Part shown: piece after piece, positions 44,345 through 53,557 of the stretch | Numbering within the stretch: position 1 is the stretch's first letter | Layout: every line of letters starts with the position of its first letter | From: Pseudomonadales bacterium | GTDB taxonomy: Bacteria; Pseudomonadota; Gammaproteobacteria; Pseudomonadales; JAHRWD01 | Direction of reading: 5' to 3' | DNA length: 59,705 nucleotides | Assembly (NCBI GenBank): GCA_016763075.1 | Contig: JAESUM010000070.1 | Span: 1 to 59,705, forward strand | The notes under the pieces: generated by a model | The model's input: the letters and a program-made list of their open reading frames with translations, nothing else | What the model was told of the DNA's origin: nothing | Database searches by the model: none | Made by a program: the position numbers and the translations under genes

Positions 44345-46389
44345 CCGCTTACGCCTAGCAAATCTTTCAATGGCCGGGGCATACCAATGCTTGAGCCTTG
44401 CACATAATCCAGCCCGATCTCCATCAGCAACTCGCGAATTTCCTGGCTCTGCACGTATTCTGCAACGGTTTTCATGTCGGCTTTGCGAGCGATTTCCACA
44501 ATCGATTCAACAATAACCTGATGCATTTTATTGCTGACGATATCGCGAATAAATTCGCCATCAATCTTTATATAGTCCACTGGCAAACGCTGCAGGTATG
44601 AAAACGACGATAACCCGCTGCCAAAATCATCCAACGAAAACGAACAACCCAGCGCTTTCAGGTTCCACATAAACCGTGTGGCTTTCTCAAAATCAGTGAT
44701 TGCTGCAGTTTCGGTAATCTCAAAAGAGATGCGGCTACCGGTATGTTTGAGCTTCATCAATTGGTCGGCAATAAAGGCCTCCAATGGCTCATCACCCATC
44801 GAGCTGCCAGACAAATTAATAAAAAAGTGCCAGCTCTGACCTGGGTTGCGCGCCGCTAAAAGTTGCAACAGCATGCAGGTTTCTTTAATCACCCAATATT
44901 CAATATCGCGGATCCAACCGTAACGCTCTGCAGCGCGGATAAAATCTTCCGGCGGGATAAGTTCGCCTTCGTCACCAACCATTCGCACCAATACTTCGTA
45001 ATGCGACGTACCGTGTTTAGCTAACGGTTGAATTTCTTGGCAAAACACCCGCAGGCGGTCTGCATCTAGGGCACTTTGAATTTTTACCAACCAACCACGG
45101 TCACTCAACGTGGCATTTACGCCTGCATCATAGGTATACATTTGATTACGGCCCATTTCTTGGGCTAGGTGAAGCGCCGAAGTGGCCCGCATCATCACTT
45201 CATCGAGTGAGTCGATACCTGGTTGGATCGGTACGATCCCGATATTAACCCCAAGCCCATAATCAATGTCTTTATAACGGAACCGATACGCGCGAACTTG
45301 CTCGATAAATTCTTCTGCAAGAAGCTGAGTTTGTTGCGCGGTTTGATCCAACAAAACCACACCAAATTCAGCACCACGGAGCCTCGCTAAAAGGTCGGTG
45401 TCTTCCACAAAAGGCTGTATAAGCGCTTTGAGCTGGCACAGAATTTCGTCTTCTGCGGCATAGCCACAGTTGTTGATAATGATATCGAGCTGGTCAAACC
45501 GTAGAAGACACAAGGTACCAATTTGGCTTTTGGCTCCCGATGACAAGTGCGCCCGTATTTCAGACTCTAACGCTTTGCGGTTGTAACAGCCTGTCAGCGC
45601 ATCGTGAGTGGCTTGATACGTTAATAGGTGGGAAAACTCGAAGGCTCGGGTGATATCTTTCACCACTAACACGATTTGGCCGGCTTCGGGGTTTTCCATT
45701 GGCTGCGTAATGAGCTGCACAGAAACCCGGCGTTCAGTGCCAAACCGGTCGGTCACGGTTGCCTTAAACAACAATTGACCCGATTGCTGTTTTTCTACTA
45801 TAAACTCAAATAGGTCAAATATCGGCTCGCCAAACTCATCTTCAATGGTAGATGCCAACTTGCTTGGGCCCCAACCATGCTTGAGCTCCCTATCAAAAAA
45901 TATCCATTGTTGGGCATTGGTATTGGCGTAACGCAGCTCGCCCAAACGATTAAGAATAATGATCGCATCATCAACTTGATCAAAGGTTTGTTTGATCAAC
46001 GGGCCAAAGGGGTTGATCTCTAGCGGTGCGGAACTACTAACGGCTACGGGACGCAACAGTGCAACATACCACTGCATGTTGCCTCTTTTCATTGGAGTGA
46101 TCATCACGTCCATGGGAAGAACGTTGTCATTCAAGTCAGTAGCGTTTAGCTGCAGTGTTCGTTGTGCGCTAATTAGGCTCTGTAGGCTAAGCGTGTTTTT
46201 AGATGACGAAAGGATGTCGAGAATATTGAAGGTTGCGCGCTCTGTTCGGTCTAGGCCCAACAGCTCGATGGCCGCAGGACTACAGGCGTTCAAGCTACCT
46301 TGTGCATCAAAGGTGATAACAATTTCACCGATGCTCTGTAATATCTCTAGCGGGATCGCGTCCAGCGTTTGGGGATCGTTCGCGCTCAT
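44341..46389 (-). CDS. PAS-PAS-GGDEF-EAL protein with degenerate GGDEF
   Basis: This 682-residue cytoplasmic protein has no clear membrane segments. Two PAS-like domains (about 10-115 and 125-250) precede GGDEF (about 255-420) and EAL (about 430-675). The cyclase signature reads RGAEF instead of GGDEF at 338-342 (DNA CGT GGT GCT GAA TTT), so synthesis should be lost. The EAL half keeps EVLVR, the Asn of FINLSG, EITET, LDDFGSG and the Lys of YIKIDGEF, so hydrolysis is predicted. It is likely a phosphodiesterase whose dead GGDEF may sense GTP. I chose the ATG at 46389; an in-frame GTG lies 15 bases upstream. Confidence 0.92.
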   Translation of the reverse strand: MSANDPQTLDAIPLEILQSIGEIVITFDAQGSLNACSPAAIELLGLDRTERATFNILDILSSSKNTLSLQSLISAQRTLQLNATDLNDNVLPMDVMITPMKRGNMQWYVALLRPVAVSSSAPLEINPFGPLIKQTFDQVDDAIIILNRLGELRYANTNAQQWIFFDRELKHGWGPSKLASTIEDEFGEPIFDLFEFIVEKQQSGQLLFKATVTDRFGTERRVSVQLITQPMENPEAGQIVLVVKDITRAFEFSHLLTYQATHDALTGCYNRKALESEIRAHLSSGAKSQIGTLCLLRFDQLDIIINNCGYAAEDEILCQLKALIQPFVEDTDLLARLRGAEFGVVLLDQTAQQTQLLAEEFIEQVRAYRFRYKDIDYGLGVNIGIVPIQPGIDSLDEVMMRATSALHLAQEMGRNQMYTYDAGVNATLSDRGWLVKIQSALDADRLRVFCQEIQPLAKHGTSHYEVLVRMVGDEGELIPPEDFIRAAERYGWIRDIEYWVIKETCMLLQLLAARNPGQSWHFFINLSGSSMGDEPLEAFIADQLMKLKHTGSRISFEITETAAITDFEKATRFMWNLKALGCSFSLDDFGSGLSSFSYLQRLPVDYIKIDGEFIRDIVSNKMHQVIVESIVEIARKADMKTVAEYVQSQEIRELLMEIGLDYVQGSSIGMPRPLKDLLGVSG

Positions 46390-46514
46390 CAAATATTCAG
46401 GCACATATCAGGTTAATTTAGGGTTATCGATCATAAAAAAGACAGGCGGCCATATTACTGTAGCCAATAGTAATACGCTAGCTATAACCGAGCTTAGAAC
46501 CAGCGGTTATATCA

Positions 46515-47057
46515 CTAAGGTTGCGTCACCGCCGGCAAAAAATATTCGCTCACCAGCAAGGGCTTATCAGACAAATAAAACAGCGAAGCACGGCCCCAAA
46601 CCGTATCCGTTAAACGCTCAATCAGTTCAGCATTAAGACGCTGGTTAACGGTTTGTGGGCTTAGCTGGGATAAATGGATCGGCCCACGGCGCATGTTCGG
46701 GTGCTGAAACAAAACCTCGCCCAAAGGCTTATTTTTTAGGAGTTTCAGTTGCTCTTCTGGGCCAACCAATGTGTTTGCTGGCAATACACTGCGCGCGTAT
46801 ACCCAAGGCACGCCAAAACAACACAGCGCGACTTCTCTAATTAGAGCCGTGTCAGTCTGAGCTAACCCCAACAAGCTGCGTTCATCGGCATCATCAACAC
46901 TTTGCCAGCTTTCTTGTATGACCCGTACTTCAAATTGGCCATCACTTGCGCTTTTCAGTTTTTGAGTCAGCGAGCCATCATCGGTTATCCACGTATGCAA
47001 CGCAGCGGGAACCATCGACAATGATAGTGGGTTATCTAGGTTTGACAGGTTATCCAT
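46515..47057 (-). CDS. ubiC: Chorismate lyase UbiC
   Basis: UbiC removes pyruvate from chorismate to give 4-hydroxybenzoate, the first committed ubiquinone precursor. The 180-residue protein has VRVIQESWQSVDDADER near 45-61, REVALCCFGVPWVYARSV near 74-91 and the characteristic C-terminal WGRASLFYLSDKPLLVSEYF near 152-171, with conserved Arg and Glu. The usual partner ubiA is not adjacent. It is transcribed in the same direction as the preceding c-di-GMP gene but after a 125-base gap. Confidence 0.94.
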   Translation of the reverse strand: MDNLSNLDNPLSLSMVPAALHTWITDDGSLTQKLKSASDGQFEVRVIQESWQSVDDADERSLLGLAQTDTALIREVALCCFGVPWVYARSVLPANTLVGPEEQLKLLKNKPLGEVLFQHPNMRRGPIHLSQLSPQTVNQRLNAELIERLTDTVWGRASLFYLSDKPLLVSEYFLPAVTQP

Positions 47058-47253
47058 AAATCAGCGCACAACGACCATAAAACGGGGCAATACATAGATA
47101 GTGATCTCTTGAAGCCCGCTAAAACCGGCAGTTTAACTCAATAACCGGAGCAGAGCGCCATACTCTTGCGCCAACCGAATATGCCGTGCGTTTTCCAACC
47201 CAGCCAAATGACCTTATAATCTCCACCACAATCTATTTTTTAAGGATCATTCC

Positions 47254-47847
47254 ATGGGTCAGTCCCTACCCCAAGCCGGTATTTACCTGGTTCAAACACT
47301 GTTCAATTTATATCTAATGGCTGTGGTCTTACGCTTTGTATTGCAGCTGGTACGGGCGGATTTTTACAATCCGGTTAGCCAATTTTTGGTTAAAGTCACC
47401 GACCCAGCGCTCAAACCTTTGCGCCGTATTGTTCCCGGCTACGGTGGAATCGATATCGCTTCTATTGTGCTGGCACTGCTGGTGCAAGCCGCGGGGATAT
47501 ACCTGATTATTTTAATCTCCGGCGTGAGCCTCCCCAATATGTTCAAACCACTGCTGTGGTCTGTCGTTGGTTTTGCTTCACTGCTTCTTAATATCGCGTT
47601 TTTTGCGGTGATTATCACCATCATTTTAAGTTGGGTTGCACCCCAAAGCCGTAACCCAATAGTAGATTTATTGCGGCAAATTACCGACCCTATCATGCAG
47701 CCCATTCAACGGCTTATCCCACCAATAGGCGGCTTAGACCTTTCGCCGATCTTTGTATTTATCGCGATCAATTTGCTCGAAATTTTAGTGGTGCGTAATT
47801 TAGCCATTCTATTCGGCGTGCCCCGCGGCATTATTATGGGGCTTTAA
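47254..47847 (+). CDS. yggT: YggT family membrane protein
   Basis: This 197-residue integral membrane protein is made of two repeats of the YggT domain, each with two hydrophobic helices and a conserved loop. The first repeat has LRFVLQLVRADFYNP and TDPALKPLRRIVPG; the second has SWVAPQSRNP and TDPIMQPIQRLIPP. YggT proteins are linked to osmotic stress and cell shape or division in various bacteria. AAGGA lies before the ATG. proC, which often precedes it, is absent here. Confidence 0.94.
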   Translation: MGQSLPQAGIYLVQTLFNLYLMAVVLRFVLQLVRADFYNPVSQFLVKVTDPALKPLRRIVPGYGGIDIASIVLALLVQAAGIYLIILISGVSLPNMFKPLLWSVVGFASLLLNIAFFAVIITIILSWVAPQSRNPIVDLLRQITDPIMQPIQRLIPPIGGLDLSPIFVFIAINLLEILVVRNLAILFGVPRGIIMGL

Positions 47848-47868
47848 CCTGCAGCCCGTGCATACATT

Positions 47869-48192
47869 TTGAACACAGCAACGGCGGCATTCTATCGGTG
47901 GGAAAATAACGATTTACTACTGACCTGCCGCCTTTTGCCGCGTTCATCAAAAGATGAATTTGCCGGCATTCACGCAGACCTGTTAAAAATCCGCATTAAA
48001 GCGCCACCGGTCGACGGCAAAGCCAACCAGCATCTGATTCAATTTTTGGCCAAACAGTTTAAGGTGCCCAAAAAGCAGGTGCAGATCATCAATGGCGAAA
48101 CCGCGCGCAACAAACGCGTACGGATTGAAAACCCAACAGCGCTACCTGATGCTATTCCCGAACTTAGACCCGCAACCGAGCCCCGCAAGTAG
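47869..48192 (+). CDS. yggU: YggU / DUF167 family protein
   Basis: This small protein of 107 residues follows yggT, as it usually does. The DUF167 core is clear: CRLLPRSSKDEFAGIH, then LKIRIKAPPVDGKANQHLIQFL and a later INGETARNKRVRI. Function is unknown. The apparent start is TTG at 47869, 21 bases after yggT; there is no ATG in a suitable place, so coupling is likely. Confidence 0.92.
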   Translation: MNTATAAFYRWENNDLLLTCRLLPRSSKDEFAGIHADLLKIRIKAPPVDGKANQHLIQFLAKQFKVPKKQVQIINGETARNKRVRIENPTALPDAIPELRPATEPRK

Positions 48193-48361
48193 GCCCTAAC
48201 ACTGAAACCCCGCCAAAACACAGCTAAAACACACATGGCCTTGCAGCGCGGTAGAACATTCATGGCCTAGGCCAATTAGCCTTGCCTGAACACGGTGCAA
48301 TCACTAGACTGGCCAGTCAGATTGCTTTGCAAGATTGCCATTCCAGTTGAACCATCAAATC

Positions 48362-49540
48362 ATGCCCGAAACCACACCCAAAGCTACGCCGGACAATACT
48401 ATTCCAGATGATTCGGTTGGTATTATCGTTCCGCAAACCATGCACTTTGACGAGCCGCTACAGCTTTCTTGTGGCCGCACGCTCAACCAATATGAACTGG
48501 TTTATGAAACCTACGGCCAACTTAACAGCGATGCCTCGAATGCCATCCTGATTTGCCACGCATTAAGCGGCAATCACCACGCAGCGGGCTACCACAGTAC
48601 CGATGACAAAAAACCCGGCTGGTGGAACAACTATATTGGCCCGGGCAAACCTATAGACACTCATCAGTTTTTTGTGGTTTCACCGAATAATTTGGGTGGT
48701 TGTCACGGCAGTACCGGGCCGGCCTCCATCAACCCTGAATCTGGCGAATTCTATGGCCCAGATTTCCCGCTTGTCACCACCAGCGACTGGATGCACAGCC
48801 AAGCTCGGCTAGCTGACCGCTTGGGGATTTCGCAATGGGCAGCGGTTGTTGGGGGCAGTTTAGGCGGCATGCAAGCCATGCAGTGGGCGGTAGATTTGCC
48901 AGCGCGTATTCGCCACGCCGTTGTGATTGCCGCAGCGCCGCGTCTTTCGGCCCAAAATATCGCCTTTAACGAAGTAGCCCGACAGGCTATTTTGAGTGAC
49001 CCTGAGTTTCACGGCGGGCACTATTTGGCTAAAAACACCCTGCCGCGCACCGGTGTTTCATTAGCCCGAATGGTGGGTCATATCACTTATCTTTCTGACG
49101 ATGCGATGGGCAGTAAATTTGGCCGCGAGCTGCGTACCGAAACCATCAGCTACGACTACGATGCTCAGTTTCAAGTTGAAAGCTACCTGCGATATCAAGG
49201 CGAAGTATTCTCAGAAAGCTTTGATGCCAACACCTATTTACTGATGACCCGCGCCCTCGACTACTTTGATATTACTGAGCAATTTAATGGCAATCTAACT
49301 GCCGCTATGGCGCAAACTCAATGTAAATTCCTGTTAGTTTCCTTCACCACCGACTGGCGCTTTGCTCCGGCTCGCTCGGTTGAAATTGTAAACGCGCTGG
49401 TAGAAGCCGGGCGCGATGTGGGCTACGCCGAAATCGAGGCCTCACAAGGCCACGATGCTTTTTTACTGCCTATTCCACGTTACCAGGAGCTGTTCACAGC
49501 CTACATGAACAACATTGCTAACGAGGTTTCAGCCACATGA
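48362..49540 (+). CDS. metX: Homoserine O-acyltransferase MetX
   Basis: This 392-residue alpha/beta-hydrolase-fold enzyme activates homoserine for methionine synthesis. The nucleophile Ser lies in [14 protein letters not shown] near 160-173; GHDAFLL near 360 holds the catalytic His, and [12 protein letters not shown] near 104 is typical. MetX enzymes use acetyl- or succinyl-CoA, and from the visible sequence I cannot tell which. The ATG at 48362 is chosen over a longer unconserved frame. It overlaps metW by four bases (ATGA), the usual metX-metW pair. Confidence 0.95.
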   Translation: MPETTPKATPDNTIPDDSVGIIVPQTMHFDEPLQLSCGRTLNQYELVYETYGQLNSDASNAILICHALSGNHHAAGYHSTDDKKPGWWNNYIGPGKPIDTHQFFVVSPNNLGGCHGSTGPASINPESGEFYGPDFPLVTTSDWMHSQARLADRLGISQWAAVVGGSLGGMQAMQWAVDLPARIRHAVVIAAAPRLSAQNIAFNEVARQAILSDPEFHGGHYLAKNTLPRTGVSLARMVGHITYLSDDAMGSKFGRELRTETISYDYDAQFQVESYLRYQGEVFSESFDANTYLLMTRALDYFDITEQFNGNLTAAMAQTQCKFLLVSFTTDWRFAPARSVEIVNALVEAGRDVGYAEIEASQGHDAFLLPIPRYQELFTAYMNNIANEVSAT

Positions 49541-50127
49541 GACCTGATCAAAGCATCATCCAGCAATGGGTCAAACCCAATGAGCGCGTGTTGGACTTAG
49601 GCTGTGGAGACGGCAGTTTGCTGCAGCGACTCAAACAGCAAAAAAACATCTATGGTCTTGGCATCGAAATAGACCAACCTGAGATTACTGAATGCATCCG
49701 TAAAGGTGTCAACGTTGTCGAGCAAAACCTTGACCACGGGCTTTCTAATTTCCCCGACGATAGCTTCGACACTGTAATCATGTCTTTGGCATTGCAAGCC
49801 GTTCGCCACCCAGACGAGGTACTGGCTGAAATGCTGCGCATCGGCAAACAAGTGGTAGTCACCTTTCCAAACTTTGGCTATTGGCGTTGCCGCTTGGCTT
49901 TGGCCGGTAAAGGCACCATGCCTGTTTCAGATTTCTTACCCTACACCTGGTATAACACCCCCAACATTCACTTTTGTACCATTCGTGATTTCGAAAAATT
50001 ATGTGCGGATAACCACTACCAAATCCTCGATCAACGCGTGGTCGATCATGACCACCAAAGCTCATGGTGGATGCGCCTTTATCCAAATTTACTCAGTGAA
50101 ATCGCCATTTATAGGTTAACCCGATGA
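49537..50127 (+). CDS. metW: Methionine biosynthesis protein MetW
   Basis: This 196-residue methyltransferase-like protein has [19 protein letters not shown] (SAM-binding motif I, near 18-36) and GLGIEID. MetW stimulates MetX in some proteobacteria, and the two are nearly always adjacent. It overlaps both metX and the next gene by four bases, so the stretch from metX through the DUF4426 gene is translationally coupled. Confidence 0.95.
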   Translation: MRPDQSIIQQWVKPNERVLDLGCGDGSLLQRLKQQKNIYGLGIEIDQPEITECIRKGVNVVEQNLDHGLSNFPDDSFDTVIMSLALQAVRHPDEVLAEMLRIGKQVVVTFPNFGYWRCRLALAGKGTMPVSDFLPYTWYNTPNIHFCTIRDFEKLCADNHYQILDQRVVDHDHQSSWWMRLYPNLLSEIAIYRLTR

Positions 50128-50588
50128 AATACCAACCCACATCGCTTATAGCGCAGCTACTGTGCTTAGTTTCTGTTTTGGCTATAAGCACCGCGCAGGC
50201 CGAACAATTTGAAACCTATGGCGACTATGAAATTCATTACATCGCCTTTAGCAGCGAGCTGTTACAACCAGAAACCGCGCAGCAATATGAATTAGAGCGT
50301 GCGCGAAACCGCGCAGTGCTCAATATAAGCGTGTTAAAAACTGCAGCCTCAGGGGCTAATACTGCAATTAACGCAGCGGTTCGCGGCAGCTTTACCAACC
50401 TTGCCCAACAAAAACAAACACTCGACTTTAAGCGCGTAACCGAAGGCAAGGCCATCTATTACCTTGCAAGCCTGCGTTACACCAACCGAGAAATTCTACG
50501 CTTTGATATCGAGTTCCAACCCGATGCGTCGCAACCGGTTCGTAAACTCACGTTTAACCAGCAGCTTTACTTCGAGCCTAAAAAGTAA
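50124..50588 (+). CDS. DUF4426 periplasmic protein
   Basis: This 154-residue protein has a cleavable signal peptide (AQLLCLVSVLAISTAQA, cut near 26). A compact beta-rich domain follows: EQFETYGDYEIHYIAFSSEL, then RARNRAVLNISVLK. It matches DUF4426 proteins found after metW in pseudomonads; the function is unknown. It starts in the ATGA overlap with metW and ends 31 bases before rdgB. Confidence 0.88.
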   Translation: MKYQPTSLIAQLLCLVSVLAISTAQAEQFETYGDYEIHYIAFSSELLQPETAQQYELERARNRAVLNISVLKTAASGANTAINAAVRGSFTNLAQQKQTLDFKRVTEGKAIYYLASLRYTNREILRFDIEFQPDASQPVRKLTFNQQLYFEPKK

Positions 50589-50619
50589 TTATTTCACCTA
50601 CGCATACAGATACCCATCG

Positions 50620-51264
50620 ATGAAAAACGTCATTATCGCTAGTAACAATCCAGGCAAAATCACCGAATTCGAACAACTGTTCGCCGACCAAAAAGAGATC
50701 AGCATCATTGGTCAGCAGCACCTGTCTGTTCCCGATATACAAGAAACCGGCCACACCTTTGTAGAAAACGCATTATTAAAAGCCCGCAATGCCGCGCGCT
50801 GCTCCGGCATGCCAGCCATAGCCGATGACTCCGGCATTGTGGTTGATGCCCTTAACGGCGCGCCGGGTATTTACTCTGCACGTTTTGGTGGTGCCAATAC
50901 TACTGATCAAAACAACTATGAAAAATTACTACTGGCCATGGATGACGTACCCGCAGACCAGCGCAGCGCGTATTACATTTGTGTGATTGTATTTTTGCGT
51001 AACCCAATGGACCCTTCGCCTCTGATTTGCCAAGGTATTTGGCGTGGCGAAATTCTTGCTGCGCCCCAGGGCGACCAAGGCTTTGGTTATGACCCCGTAT
51101 TCTACGTGCCAGAACTACAATGCAGTGCCGCGCAATTAACCAAAGACCAAAAAAACCAATTGAGCCACCGAGGCCAAGCCATTCGTGAGCTAATACCACA
51201 AATTAAACAAGCACTGGCTCCCACAGCCCACACAACCGTAGCGTCCAGCAGTTGCTGCCACTAA
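50620..51264 (+). CDS. rdgB: dITP/XTP pyrophosphatase RdgB
   Basis: RdgB (HAM1 family) removes deaminated purine triphosphates such as dITP and XTP to prevent their incorporation into DNA. The 214-residue protein starts IIASNNPGKITEFEQL and contains the catalytic ADDSGIVVDALNGAPGIYSARF near 67-88, split here as ADDSGIVVDA and PGIYSARF. FGYDPVF and LSHRGQAI close the site. The extra C-terminal residues (TTVASSSCCH) are not typical. I chose the ATG at 50620; hemW begins 13 bases before its stop. Confidence 0.96.
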   Translation: MKNVIIASNNPGKITEFEQLFADQKEISIIGQQHLSVPDIQETGHTFVENALLKARNAARCSGMPAIADDSGIVVDALNGAPGIYSARFGGANTTDQNNYEKLLLAMDDVPADQRSAYYICVIVFLRNPMDPSPLICQGIWRGEILAAPQGDQGFGYDPVFYVPELQCSAAQLTKDQKNQLSHRGQAIRELIPQIKQALAPTAHTTVASSSCCH

Positions 51265-52418
51265 GCCTTTATATTCATATACCCTGGTGCATTAAAAAGT
51301 GCCCCTACTGCGACTTTAACTCCCATACGCTCGACCAGAAAAACCCCGGTGATATTCCAGAATCAGAATATGTTGCGGCGTTGCTAGAAGACTTAGAGCA
51401 AGATTTAGAACGCTATTCAGGCGCTATACAAAACCGGCCGCTGCATTCAATATTCTTTGGTGGTGGCACGCCAAGTTTGCTGTCCAGCGGTGCAGCCGCA
51501 GATTTATTACATGGAATTAATAAATTAATAACGGTTCCCGCAGGTACCGAAATAACCCTTGAGGCAAACCCCGGTACATTCGAGACGGAAAAATTCAAAG
51601 GGTTTTTCCAGGCTGGCATCAACCGGCTGTCGATAGGCGTACAAAGCTTCAATAACGAACACTTACAAAAACTCGGTCGTATTCACGACGGCAAGCAAGC
51701 CATTTACGCCATTGAAGGTGCCCACGAAGCAGGCTTCACACAATTTAATATCGACCTCATGCATGGCCTGCCCGGCCAAACTCATCAACAAGCACTAGCA
51801 GACTTAACCACTGCAATTGAGCTGAGCCCAACCCACCTTTCTTGGTATCAGCTCACCATAGAAAAGAACACGCAGTTTTATTCCTACCCGCCATTGTTAC
51901 CCGCCGAAGAACAACTGTGGCGCATTCAAGAAACCGGTTTTGAGTTTTTAAAAGACAATGGTTTTGAGCAGTATGAAATCTCGGCTTTTAGCAAAGCCGC
52001 AAGCCAATGCAAGCACAACCTCAACTACTGGCGCTTTGGTGACTACTTGGGCATCGGGGCCGGGGCCCATGGGAAAATCACAACCACCAACTTAGAAACC
52101 GGAACTGTAGAAATACAGCGCAGCCATAAGCACAAACAGCCCACCGCTTATCTCGATGCATCCAAGGCATTTCTTGCGGGCGAACACACGGTTGATAACA
52201 GCGAATTACCCATTGAATTTTTAATGAATGTATTTAGGTTGCGCAAGGGCGTAGATGCACCACTATTTGAACAACGAACCGGCTTGCCGTTGGCGCAAAT
52301 TGCAGAGCCCGTCGAACGAGCCATAAAGCACGGATTAATTGAACCCAATTCCGCAATACTTCGGCCAACCTCGAGGGGTAGCCAGTACCTGGATGACTTA
52401 TTGCAGTTGTTTATTTAG
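51252..52418 (+). CDS. hemW: Radical SAM protein HemW
   Basis: This 388-residue HemN-like radical SAM protein has the cluster motif CIKKCPYC near 13-20, FFGGGTPSLL near 69 and SIGVQSFNNEHLQKLGRIH near 124-142. HemW binds heme and is thought to act as a heme chaperone rather than as coproporphyrinogen oxidase. The start is TTG, overlapping rdgB. It ends the metX-rdgB-hemW series. No good terminator follows; a hairpin lies downstream before the toxin-antitoxin genes. Confidence 0.93.
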   Translation: MLPLSLYIHIPWCIKKCPYCDFNSHTLDQKNPGDIPESEYVAALLEDLEQDLERYSGAIQNRPLHSIFFGGGTPSLLSSGAAADLLHGINKLITVPAGTEITLEANPGTFETEKFKGFFQAGINRLSIGVQSFNNEHLQKLGRIHDGKQAIYAIEGAHEAGFTQFNIDLMHGLPGQTHQQALADLTTAIELSPTHLSWYQLTIEKNTQFYSYPPLLPAEEQLWRIQETGFEFLKDNGFEQYEISAFSKAASQCKHNLNYWRFGDYLGIGAGAHGKITTTNLETGTVEIQRSHKHKQPTAYLDASKAFLAGEHTVDNSELPIEFLMNVFRLRKGVDAPLFEQRTGLPLAQIAEPVERAIKHGLIEPNSAILRPTSRGSQYLDDLLQLFI

Positions 52419-52432
52419 GCCTGACTGACGTT

Positions 52433-52468
52433 TGTAGCAACTCGCCACATTTGAGGCGCATTGCTACA
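52433..52468. promoter_or_regulatory. Inverted repeat upstream of the toxin-antitoxin pair
   Basis: TGTAGCAA (52433-52440) faces TTGCTACA (52461-52468), with an inner CGCC/GGCG pair. It sits 40 bases before the antitoxin ATG, where type II systems carry autoregulatory operators. A weak hemW terminator is the alternative, since only a short CTTTACGTT tail follows. Confidence 0.5.
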
Positions 52469-52508
52469 CTTTACGTTCACCCACGCTATACCCATGGAGA
52501 ACTTCAAA

Positions 52509-52730
52509 ATGGCGACCACCAGCATTCGACTGGATCAAGAGCTTATTGAAAAAGCGACCATTATGGCAAAGGCGCTTAACCGAACAGCACCCAAGCAAAT
52601 TGAGCACTGGGCAAAGATTGGTGGGATCATGGAGGATAACCCTGAGCTGCCTTACGAGTTTGTAAAGCAAGCCATTATTGCAAAAGCTGAACGTGAAGCA
52701 GGCAAGCTTGAGCGCTACGATTTTGGTTAA
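52509..52730 (+). CDS. ParD-like type II antitoxin
   Basis: This 73-residue protein begins TTSIRLDQELIEKATIMAKAL, a ribbon-helix-helix-type start, and has NRTAPKQIEHWAKIG, the hallmark of ParD-like antitoxins. It should bind the downstream toxin and repress the shared promoter. The ATG at 52509 is favoured: GGAG lies nine bases upstream, within an earlier unconserved in-frame ATG. The toxin gene overlaps its stop codon. Confidence 0.88.
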   Translation: MATTSIRLDQELIEKATIMAKALNRTAPKQIEHWAKIGGIMEDNPELPYEFVKQAIIAKAEREAGKLERYDFG

Positions 52731-53013
52731 AGCGACCGCTGCTTTACAAACCCCGACCTTCAAAAAGGCCGTTAAAAAGCTAAAACCAAATCAGAAAAAA
52801 CAACTCGGTATCGCTGTTAAAGCATTAATAGAGCAGCCAAACCTTGGCGAACAGAAAAAAGGTGATTTAGTATTTTTACGGGGGTACAAATTCAAAATGA
52901 ATAAGCAGCTGACTTTGCTAGGATATAGTTTTAGTGAAAGAACACTAATGCTAGAACTGATAGCTCTGGGTTCTCACGAAAATTTCTATCACGATATTAA
53001 GCATCTGAGTTAG
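52723..53013 (+). CDS. RelE/ParE-family toxin
   Basis: This basic protein of about 96 residues has TFKKAVKKLKPNQKKQLGIAV, then GDLVFLRGYKFKMNKQLTLLGYS and LIALGSHENFYHDIKHL, the pattern of RelE/ParE-like toxins paired with ParD-like antitoxins. Either mRNA cleavage or gyrase poisoning is possible. The start is uncertain: TTG at 52723 overlapping the antitoxin stop (TTGGTTAA) fits the family best, while GTG 52693 and TTG 52678 also lie in frame. The pair interrupts an otherwise conserved core order. Confidence 0.86.
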   Translation: MVKATAALQTPTFKKAVKKLKPNQKKQLGIAVKALIEQPNLGEQKKGDLVFLRGYKFKMNKQLTLLGYSFSERTLMLELIALGSHENFYHDIKHLS

Positions 53014-53092
53014 ACCTATACCAAGATGGTCCACGCATCGCTTCACGCCTGATAACAAGAACCTTCACTGCTGAGGTGAGTGCGGCCCTAAC

Positions 53093-53557
53093 TTACTTAA
53101 TCGCCACGAGAATTCCATCCATATTTTGACGAAACCGAGCCTCGCCTTTGCGAAGATGTGCTTGTTTATAAAACAGCTCTGCAACGTCATTTTGCTCTTT
53201 GATATGGCCATCTATATCTGTAATAAATTTGTCTCGAACGCTGATCAATTTTTTAAAATCGATCGCTTTCATATGGGGCTTATATTGCTGTATAAGCATG
53301 TAAAGATCCGGAGATTTCTCATGCAAACAGACAGATATATCATCGGGCCAGTCGGATGCAATTGGATATAACCCTCGATGATTCAAAATAATAAAATTTT
53401 GAAACTCATCCAGTTTATGCAACTTGTGTGAATACTTCAGCAAACGAGGACTAGAAAAAAACCAATTAGCGCACCAATAATCGTAAAGATTCCTGCGATA
53501 ATTACCGAATTCAAGCTTAGTTACTTCTTGCTTGTCGCAACAAAAAAACCAAATCAT
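53093..53557 (-). CDS. Hypothetical protein
   Basis: This open frame of up to 154 residues is AT-rich and I do not recognise it. It is rich in aromatic residues at the start (NLYDYWCANWFFSSP) and has a charged helical C-terminal half (DFKKLISVRDKFITDIDGHI). The first codons overlap the end of trmB by 41 bases, so the true start may be later. It lies beside the toxin-antitoxin pair, and its low GC suggests acquired DNA. No ribosome binding site is convincing. Confidence 0.45.
   Translation of the reverse strand: MIWFFCCDKQEVTKLEFGNYRRNLYDYWCANWFFSSPRLLKYSHKLHKLDEFQNFIILNHRGLYPIASDWPDDISVCLHEKSPDLYMLIQQYKPHMKAIDFKKLISVRDKFITDIDGHIKEQNDVAELFYKQAHLRKGEARFRQNMDGILVAIK

Noticed and set aside
47058-47253. 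Riboswitch or SAM-type leader before yggT or metX
   Set aside because: Neither the 47058-47253 nor the 48193-48361 interval shows a recognisable riboswitch core.
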